6,175 nt of DNA from an uncultured Ruminococcus sp. (GTDB lineage: Bacteria > Bacillota > Clostridia > Oscillospirales > Ruminococcaceae): positions 1 to 6,175 of the forward strand of contig USCU01000074.1 in assembly GCA_900553335.1 (NCBI GenBank), written 5' to 3'. Made by a program: the position numbers and the translations under genes. This document shows positions 6,175-6,175 of the stretch, in pieces; positions within the stretch are counted from its first letter, which is position 1, and every line of letters starts with the position of its first letter. The notes beneath the pieces are model-generated. The model was not told the DNA's origin. It worked only from the letters and a program-made list of their open reading frames with translations, and did not search any database.

Positions 6175-6175
6175 G

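Noticed and set aside
1..6175. CRISPR arrays, insertion sequences, tRNA or rRNA genes, and phage attachment sites.
   Set aside because: No spaced direct repeats, transposase-like frames, terminal inverted repeats or recognisable structural RNA sequences were found on either strand.

Overview
The window is 6,175 bp with moderately low GC, and both of its genes are on the minus strand. The purine-rich Shine-Dalgarno sequence before the ATPase, the TTTACT/TATAAT promoters with extended -10 elements, and the protein types (a YfhO-family membrane protein and a SERCA-like P-type ATPase) suggest a Bacillota organism, probably an anaerobic Clostridia or Ruminococcus relative. That placement is inference, because no marker gene is present.

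Layout in the direction of transcription, right to left. At the right edge is a strong predicted promoter (6174-6146). It is followed by a roughly 200-nt untranslated leader containing a perfect dyad at the predicted +1, a 10-bp perfect stem-loop, a 16-bp intrinsic terminator pointing toward the ATPase gene, a possible second promoter, and a stem-loop that abuts the ribosome binding site. Next comes a complete 876-residue type II P-type ATPase (5939-3309), probably a Ca2+ (possibly Mn2+) exporter. After a 192-bp gap holding its own promoter comes a large YfhO-family multi-pass membrane protein (3116 to 1). It is cut by the left edge, but very little seems to be missing because the final membrane helix and basic tail are present. 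No RNA genes, mobile elements, CRISPR arrays or long repeats were found.

The two genes share a strand, but there is no clear functional link beyond both acting at the membrane and envelope. I see no convincing terminator between them, so some read-through into yfhO is possible in addition to its own promoter.

The most interesting part is the ATPase leader. A promoter, structured RNA, a terminator before the gene and a hairpin at the ribosome binding site together look like a cis-regulatory attenuator. It does not resemble the metal riboswitch classes I can recall. A second pattern is that all three predicted promoters are followed, at the predicted transcript start, by a perfect inverted repeat.
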